37,896 nt of DNA from RGIG2094 sp045660065 (GTDB lineage: Bacteria; Bacillota; Clostridia; RGIG6154). The notes under the pieces were generated by a model, which saw only the letters and a program-made list of their open reading frames with translations, did no database searches and had not been told where the DNA came from. Positions 32,605 through 37,896 of this stretch are shown here, piece after piece; within the stretch, counting starts at the first letter, position 1, and every line of letters starts with the position of its first letter. Location: NCBI GenBank assembly GCA_045660065.1, contig JAZRDC010000107.1, positions 1 through 37,896 on the forward strand. The letters run 5' to 3'. A program made the translations under genes and the position numbers.

Positions 32605-34833
32605 ATGAAAAAAATAATTGCATTAATGCTTTGTGTTGTTCTTGTGATGCCTTTTGCATCAGGAATTGTAAATGCTCAGGAAAACACAACAAATCTTCAG
32701 AGTCTTATGAAAGACCTTAAAATTATGCAGGGAGACCAGACAGGCAATTTTAATTTGCTCGCCCCCGTTACCCGTGCGGAATTTGCAAAAATTGCGGTTT
32801 CGGCATCTGAGTACAGAAATGCTATTTCGGGAACATCTTTAATATCACCTTTTCACGATGTTCCTTTCACATACTGGGGTGCATCATACATAAGATGCGC
32901 CGCAAACAACGGCTATATCAAGGGTTATCCCGATTCAACATTCCGTCCTGAAGATACAGTTACTTTAGAAGAAGGGGTTACAATAGTTTTAAAACTTTTA
33001 GGCTATAAAGACGACTATTTTGACCTTTCATGGCCTGACGGACAAATGAAAGCCGCAGTTGATTTTGAACTTTTAGAGGGTGTAAACGCAAGTCTTGGTC
33101 AGACTCTTACAAGAGGCGATGTTATGAGACTTATCTACAACGCCCTTACAACAAATATGAAAGATAAGCAGACTGTGCTTTTAAATTCTTTCGGATATTC
33201 TTACACCGAAGATGTAATTTTGATTGCAACATCAAATGAAGACAGTTCAATTTCAGGGAACAAAGTTTTAACTTCTGCGGGAACTTTTGAAATTCAAAGC
33301 GATTTTGATAAAAGTTTAGCAGGTTTTAAAGGTGATATGGTAACCAAAAACACAGGCGCAATAGTGTCTTTTATCCCAACCAACAAAAGGGGCGAAAGTT
33401 ATACTTTAAACACAGTTTTAAAAGATGATGTTTTGGTTTACAACGGGGACAAAACCCTTTCTGTAAATATCGGAAAAAATACACCTATTTACTATAAAAC
33501 TGAAAAAGCAACAATGGATACTTTAAAGCAAAAAGCATCAATCGGCGACAGCGTTACAGTCTACACAAACCAGTCGGGAGATACCGAATATGTTATGGTA
33601 GGCGGTATAAAATCATCAGGCGCAATTACAGTTTTGTCTGATGTTTCAGCATATGGAATAAACGATGAAACAACTGTTTACAAAAACGGTGCAAAGGTTT
33701 CAAAAGACCAGATCGGCACAAGAGACATTTTATATTATTCAAAAGATATGAATATCGCATGGGTATGGAGCAACAAAATCACAGGCGTTTATGAAAATGC
33801 TTCGCCAAACCGGGATAACATCGAAACAGTTACAATTTCAGGCAAAAGTTATGCAATCGAAACTGCTTCTGCTTACGAAAAATTTGTTACAGGCGGAAGC
33901 ATCAATTTAGGCGATACCGTAACAATCTGCCTTGGCAGAAACGGAGAAATCGCAGATGTGTTTAAAGCAACAGGCGAAAATGTTTCCCTTAAGGGCTATC
34001 TTACGGCCACAGGCACTAAACAATATGAAGACCAGTTGGGTAACAGTTATTCATCATATTATGCTACCGTTGTTTTTGCAGACGGCAGAGAAGTTGAATA
34101 TAAAACTGCCCTTAATTACAAAGACTATAAATGCAGTCTTGTAAATGTTTCTTTTGACAAAAACGGAACAAAAATCTCAAAAATGGCAACAGGCAACAAC
34201 ACTCTTGCAGGTGAGGTTGATGCAAGTGCCAATACTTTGGGAAGTGCAAAAATAGCAAATGATGTGAAAATTCTTGACATTGCAAACACAGATCCTGCAA
34301 AGGGCGCAAGTTATACTACTGTTTACAAACAGCGTCTTGACGGTGCAATTTTAAATGCAAGACAGATTTTTGCTTTTGAAAGAAATGACAAAGGAGAAAT
34401 TTCTTCTCTTTATCTTAACAATGCAACAGGCGACTGCTATGAGTTCGGTATTGTAACAGATATCGACAGAGGAATGTACTCAGTTAACGCAGGGGGAAAA
34501 AGTCTTACTGCGGGTGGCGGTACAACATACTCTGTAAGCAAAGGAAGTGCAGTTAAGGTTTTAACATCAGGAAATTCTGTAAGCGCTATGCAGAAACTAT
34601 CAGAAGTTCCGGGAAACTTTAAATCTGCTACCGATACAACTCTTGTTTTCGGAGACACAGAGTTTAAAGTTTACGATAAAATCGCAGTTTACGAGCGCAG
34701 TGCAGTAGGTCAGTGGCACTCTCTTACCTACGCAGACTTTTTAAGCGGAGCAAAACCAAAGAGCGTGCAGGCATACTATGATAAAATAGAATCAAACGGC
34801 GGAAGAATAAGAGTTTTGGTTATAACAAGATAA
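32605..34833 (+). CDS. SLH-domain surface protein encoded in the exporter operon
   Basis: A 742-residue secreted protein with a signal peptide ending near VNA (24). Three N-terminal SLH repeats follow at about 35-68 (VTRAEFAKIA), 80-134 (YIKGYPDSTFRPED) and 143-185 (LTRGDVMRLIY). The 550-residue remainder is beta-rich and repetitive with no recognised domain. Architecture matches the 933-residue SLH protein at 6281, so they may be distant paralogues. It sits 15 bases after the exporter permease and 16 bases before a response regulator, both on the same strand, which ties it to the exporter and signalling genes. AAAGGA precedes the ATG. The SLH part should bind wall polymer; the function of the rest is unknown. 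Confidence 0.9.
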   Translation: MKKIIALMLCVVLVMPFASGIVNAQENTTNLQSLMKDLKIMQGDQTGNFNLLAPVTRAEFAKIAVSASEYRNAISGTSLISPFHDVPFTYWGASYIRCAANNGYIKGYPDSTFRPEDTVTLEEGVTIVLKLLGYKDDYFDLSWPDGQMKAAVDFELLEGVNASLGQTLTRGDVMRLIYNALTTNMKDKQTVLLNSFGYSYTEDVILIATSNEDSSISGNKVLTSAGTFEIQSDFDKSLAGFKGDMVTKNTGAIVSFIPTNKRGESYTLNTVLKDDVLVYNGDKTLSVNIGKNTPIYYKTEKATMDTLKQKASIGDSVTVYTNQSGDTEYVMVGGIKSSGAITVLSDVSAYGINDETTVYKNGAKVSKDQIGTRDILYYSKDMNIAWVWSNKITGVYENASPNRDNIETVTISGKSYAIETASAYEKFVTGGSINLGDTVTICLGRNGEIADVFKATGENVSLKGYLTATGTKQYEDQLGNSYSSYYATVVFADGREVEYKTALNYKDYKCSLVNVSFDKNGTKISKMATGNNTLAGEVDASANTLGSAKIANDVKILDIANTDPAKGASYTTVYKQRLDGAILNARQIFAFERNDKGEISSLYLNNATGDCYEFGIVTDIDRGMYSVNAGGKSLTAGGGTTYSVSKGSAVKVLTSGNSVSAMQKLSEVPGNFKSATDTTLVFGDTEFKVYDKIAVYERSAVGQWHSLTYADFLSGAKPKSVQAYYDKIESNGGRIRVLVITR

Positions 34834-34849
34834 AAAAAGGAGGGCTTTG

Positions 34850-35524
34850 ATGTATAATATTTTAATTGTTGACGATGAAGAACGCATCCGTGATATTTTA
34901 AAAGAATACTTTGACTTTGAACAGTTTTCTTATAAAGAGGCATCAGATGGTGCGCAGGCAATCGATATGATTAAAAAATACACCTTTGATCTGGTGATTT
35001 TAGATATTATGATGCCTAAAATCGACGGTTTCACAGCCCTTCGTGAAATAAGAAAATTTTCAGATGTGCCTGTTATAATGCTTAGCGCAAGGGGCGAAGA
35101 ATATGACAAACTTTTCGGATTTGAAATGGGAGTTGACGACTACATCACAAAGCCATTTTCACCAAAAGAAGTTGTTGCAAGAATAAAAGCCCTTTTGAAA
35201 AGAGCAGGAACAGGTACACCAAGCAGTACCGTTATATCACTTCCCGGCATTGAAATTGACGAAACGGGAAGAAAAGTGATTGTAGATGGTAAAACCGTGG
35301 AAATGACTCCTAAAGAATATGACATTTTGCTTTATATGGCAAAAAATATAAATGTTGTTCTGTCAAGAGAGAAGATTTTGGAAAAAATCTGGGGCTACGA
35401 ATTTTTTGGTGATGACAGAACAGTTGATACCCATATAAAAATGCTTCGTAACAGTATTTCTCCATACCGTGATTACATCAAAACCGTATGGGGAATTGGT
35501 TACAAACTGGAGGTAGACGGGTGA
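34850..35524 (+). CDS. OmpR/PhoB-family response regulator
   Basis: A 224-residue cytoplasmic transcription factor. The receiver domain (1-118) has the acidic pocket D8-D9, phospho-acceptor D52 (ILDIMMP), S79 and K101 (TKPF). The winged-helix DNA-binding domain (about 130-222) shows MTPKEYDILLYMA, a GYEFFGDDRTVDTHIKMLR recognition segment and the GIGYKLE hairpin. The ATG at 34850 is six bases after AGGAGG; the in-frame TTG just before it is too close to the site. The stop overlaps the kinase start as GTGA. The pair probably controls its own operon, including the exporter and SLH genes, but no repeat that could be its binding site was recognised. Confidence 0.95.
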   Translation: MYNILIVDDEERIRDILKEYFDFEQFSYKEASDGAQAIDMIKKYTFDLVILDIMMPKIDGFTALREIRKFSDVPVIMLSARGEEYDKLFGFEMGVDDYITKPFSPKEVVARIKALLKRAGTGTPSSTVISLPGIEIDETGRKVIVDGKTVEMTPKEYDILLYMAKNINVVLSREKILEKIWGYEFFGDDRTVDTHIKMLRNSISPYRDYIKTVWGIGYKLEVDG

Positions 35525-36954
35525 AATCCATAAAATTTAAAATGTGGATAAATATGATGACGGTGGTTGCAGTGTTAATCACCGTTATTTGGCTGTTATT
35601 CGCAATTTTTCTGCAAAACTTTTATGAATATGCCAAAGAGGGCGAAGTAAGAAAAAGTCAGAAACAATATATATCTATGCTTGAAAATGCGGACAATATG
35701 GGAGAAGCGTACGATAAAATTATAGAAATGGAAAGAAAAAGCGACAGTTTTGTTGAAATTTACAATCAGGATAAAAAACTTGTTTTTTCGCCGCTTATGT
35801 ATGTGTCAAACAACGAAATGTTCGGCAGACGCATATCCCCTAATAATATCGTTACCACATACGCAATGCCATCTGTAATTCAGAGTATGGTTGAAAACAG
35901 ACAAACTTCACATACGCTGAAACTTAAAGCAAGAAATTCAGATGATGTTTCTACTATTGTATTGATTAATACTTTTGAAAATAACAACCAGACTTTTTAT
36001 ATAGCATCCCGTGCATCTTTGGTGCCCGTGCGTGATACAAGGCTTATTTTCAACAGATTTTATATGCTTATTTTAATAATTTTCCTTGCTATGTCGCTGA
36101 TTTTGTCTTTTATATTTGCAGAATATGTTGCAAAGCCAATAACAAGAATTTCCAATGCGGCAAAAGAGGTTTCAAGAGGAAATTATGATATTGTTTTGCC
36201 CTCAACAGGCAGAAAAGACGAGATGAGCATCTTGACCGACGACTTTAATAATATGACAAAAGAACTTACAAAAGTAGATTCTTTGAGAAAAGACCTTCTT
36301 GCAAATGTTTCTCACGAACTTAAAACCCCTCTTACAATGATAAGAGGATACGCAGAAACAATCCGTGATTTAACGGGCAACAATCCCGAAAAAAGAGAAA
36401 AACAGTTAGATATTATAATAGATGAGTCTGAAAGACTGTCTGGTTTAATCGGAAATGTTCTTGATTTATCAAGGCTTCAGGCAGGAAAAACCGAGTTTTC
36501 AGAAGAGACTTTCAATCTGTCCGAAATGATTGAAAATATACTGGGCAGATATGAAATTTTCAAAGAAAAAGGCTATGAATTTGATGTAAATGTTGAAGAA
36601 AACATTTATTCAGAGGGCGACGGCACTCGCATTGAGCAGGTTATATGCAATCTTATTGACAACGCAATAAACCATACAGACCTTTCAAAGCCTGTTAAAA
36701 TAACTCTGGAAAAATCAGATTTTGCATGTCTTTCAGTTACAAACTACGGCGATATTATCGAGGAGCAGAACATAAAGCACATCTGGGACAGATATTACCG
36801 CATTGACAAATCAGGAAAAAGACGAGTAACGGGAACAGGTATCGGTCTTTCAATAGTAAAAGAAATTCTTACCGCCCACAAATATAATTTTGGCGTTACA
36901 AGTACATTAGAAACAGGTACAACATTCTGGGTAAAATTCCCCTTAAGAGGTTAA
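35521..36954 (+). CDS. Membrane sensor histidine kinase
   Basis: A 477-residue kinase, partner of the response regulator it overlaps by four bases. Helix 1 (9-31), an extracellular sensor domain of about 145 residues (32-179), helix 2 (180-203), a HAMP linker (203-255), HisKA with H265 in NVSHELKTP, and an ATPase domain with N-box NLIDNAINH (377-385) and GTGIGLSIV (438-446). The G1 segment reads TNYGDIIEE rather than the DxGxG of textbook kinases, a variant seen in many Firmicute kinases, and should remain functional. GTG start is fixed by GGAGGT six bases upstream. The signal is unknown; the context (exporter, SLH protein) suggests envelope or peptide stress. Confidence 0.94.
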   Translation: MKSIKFKMWINMMTVVAVLITVIWLLFAIFLQNFYEYAKEGEVRKSQKQYISMLENADNMGEAYDKIIEMERKSDSFVEIYNQDKKLVFSPLMYVSNNEMFGRRISPNNIVTTYAMPSVIQSMVENRQTSHTLKLKARNSDDVSTIVLINTFENNNQTFYIASRASLVPVRDTRLIFNRFYMLILIIFLAMSLILSFIFAEYVAKPITRISNAAKEVSRGNYDIVLPSTGRKDEMSILTDDFNNMTKELTKVDSLRKDLLANVSHELKTPLTMIRGYAETIRDLTGNNPEKREKQLDIIIDESERLSGLIGNVLDLSRLQAGKTEFSEETFNLSEMIENILGRYEIFKEKGYEFDVNVEENIYSEGDGTRIEQVICNLIDNAINHTDLSKPVKITLEKSDFACLSVTNYGDIIEEQNIKHIWDRYYRIDKSGKRRVTGTGIGLSIVKEILTAHKYNFGVTSTLETGTTFWVKFPLRG

Positions 36955-36957
36955 GTT

Positions 36958-37680
36958 ATGAAAGAGCACAACAGTTTTAAACAAGGAATAAAAGATGGAA
37001 TTCCAATATGCTTAGGATATCTTTCGGTATCCTTTGCATTTGGAATTTTTGCAGTATCTTCAGGTCTTTCCTGGGTTCAGGCATTGCTTATTTCGATGAC
37101 CAATGTAACATCGGCAGGACAGTTGGCAGCGGTGCCTATAATGCTGTCGGGGGGAAGTTTAATAGAACTTTTTGTATCGCAACTTGTGATAAATTTAAGA
37201 TATGCTTTAATGTCTGTGTCGCTATCCCAAAAACTTGGTAAATCGGTAAAACTTTTAGACAGATTTTTGATTTCTTTTGTAAATACCGACGAAGTTTTTG
37301 CGGTAGCATCAGGAAAATACGGAAGCGTGGGCAAAAAGTATTTTTACGGACTTATTATAACCCCCTATCTTGGCTGGGCAACAGGCACATTTTTAGGTGC
37401 AGTTGCAGGAAATGTACTGCCTCAGGCGGTGGTATCTGCGCTGGGTATTGCAATTTACGGAATGTTTATCGCAATAGTAGTCCCTGTTATAAAAACCAAC
37501 AAAGCGGTTTTAGGGTGCGTTATGGGAGCAATAACTTTAAGCGTTATTTTTGAATTTGTTCCTTTGCTTAATAAAGTGCCGGGCGGATTTAAGATTATAA
37601 TCTGTTCGGTTTTGGCAAGTGTTGTGGCGGCATATTTTGCCCCGGTAAAAGATGAGGTGAGTGAAAATGCTGTGGAGTAA
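36958..37680 (+). CDS. azlC: AzlC-family branched-chain amino acid exporter, large subunit
   Basis: A 240-residue membrane protein that, with AzlD, exports branched-chain amino acids or analogues. Family features: GIKDGIPICLGYLSVSFAFGI at the N-terminus, the SMTNVTSAGQLAA segment, NLRYALMSVSLSQ, FVNTDEVFAV and repeated hydrophobic helices to the end. The start is three bases after the kinase stop with AAGAGG upstream, and the azlD start lies inside its 3' end, so it continues the same operon. Its presence after a two-component system hints at co-regulation, or only at operon crowding. Confidence 0.93.
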   Translation: MKEHNSFKQGIKDGIPICLGYLSVSFAFGIFAVSSGLSWVQALLISMTNVTSAGQLAAVPIMLSGGSLIELFVSQLVINLRYALMSVSLSQKLGKSVKLLDRFLISFVNTDEVFAVASGKYGSVGKKYFYGLIITPYLGWATGTFLGAVAGNVLPQAVVSALGIAIYGMFIAIVVPVIKTNKAVLGCVMGAITLSVIFEFVPLLNKVPGGFKIIICSVLASVVAAYFAPVKDEVSENAVE

Positions 37681-37896
37681 ATTTTTAATATATCTTTTGG
37701 TTGCGGCGGGAACCACATATTTAATAAGAATGTTGCCACTTGTTTTAATCAAGAAGAAAATAACAAACAGATTTTTAATGTCATTTTTATATTATATTCC
37801 ATATGCAGTGCTAAGCGTTATGACAATTCCGTCTGTGTTTTACGCAACATCTTCTAAACTGTCCGCAGGGGTGGGAGTTATAGCAGGAATTGTTGC
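37667..37896 (+). CDS. azlD: AzlD-family small subunit (3' partial)
   Basis: ATG at 37667, seven bases after a GAGGTGAG site, opens a frame that overlaps azlC by 14 bases and runs off the window after 76 codons. The visible part has hydrophobic helices and the family hallmark TTYLIRMLPLVLIKKK near residues 16-31. Complete AzlD proteins are about 105 residues, so about 30 are missing. It is the expected partner of AzlC. Confidence 0.88.
   Translation, partial: MLWSKFLIYLLVAAGTTYLIRMLPLVLIKKKITNRFLMSFLYYIPYAVLSVMTIPSVFYATSSKLSAGVGVIAGIV

Noticed and set aside
34850..37896. Bacteriocin immunity or BceAB-type peptide-detoxification module
   Set aside because: The permease is of MacB type with a separate adaptor, and the kinase has a large extracellular domain unlike BceS; the family does not fit.

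Overview
The window reads as one continuous piece of a low-GC (by eye about 37%) Gram-positive genome of the class Clostridia. The signs are purine-rich Shine-Dalgarno sites before almost every gene, Gram-positive extended -10 promoters, S-layer homology (SLH) surface proteins, a lipoprotein foldase, LplB/LplC-type sugar permeases and AzlCD. Large SLH-rich surface proteins beside pectin/rhamnose-type functions recall specialist gut pectin degraders such as Monoglobus. That placement is an inference, not something the bases prove. No rRNA, tRNA, CRISPR array, phage gene or intact insertion sequence was found.

Region 1 (1-17436) is a cell-surface locus. A tightly packed + strand operon holds a giant modular Ig/lectin-type protein (5' end outside the window), a small SLH anchor protein, a 933-residue SLH protein and a 1494-residue secreted beta-helix protein, and ends in a strong terminator. 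A second beta-helix protein (1187 residues) follows with its own promoter and terminator. The two beta-helix proteins are paralogues and keep the same pair of acidic motifs, so they are probably glycan-active enzymes.

Region 2 (17437-22224) is sugar catabolism. It contains rhaA (L-rhamnose isomerase, - strand), a divergent class II ketose-(bis)phosphate aldolase, then two convergent - strand permeases of the LplB/LplC family with no binding protein or ATPase beside them. Read with region 1, this could be a surface-degradation, uptake and catabolism chain for a rhamnose-containing polymer such as rhamnogalacturonan.

Region 3 (22225-28875) is mostly housekeeping: an AI-2E-family membrane protein, a divergent small four-helix membrane protein, a PrsA-like lipoprotein foldase, and a compact shikimate/chorismate operon aroB-aroA-aroC-chorismate mutase with overlapping genes.

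Region 4 (28876-end) is one long, very compact + strand operon: a MacA-like adaptor with a duplicated core and a Met/Gly-rich tail, a MacB-type ATPase and a separate MacB-type permease, an SLH protein, an OmpR-type response regulator, its histidine kinase, and azlC-azlD (the last cut by the window end). The gene order suggests a regulated envelope exporter coupled to a surface-layer protein.

No wholly new system can be proved from sequence alone. The best candidates for a second look are the multi-protein surface locus, the duplicated adaptor within the exporter-SLH-two-component operon, and the repeat-like palindrome downstream of the aldolase.
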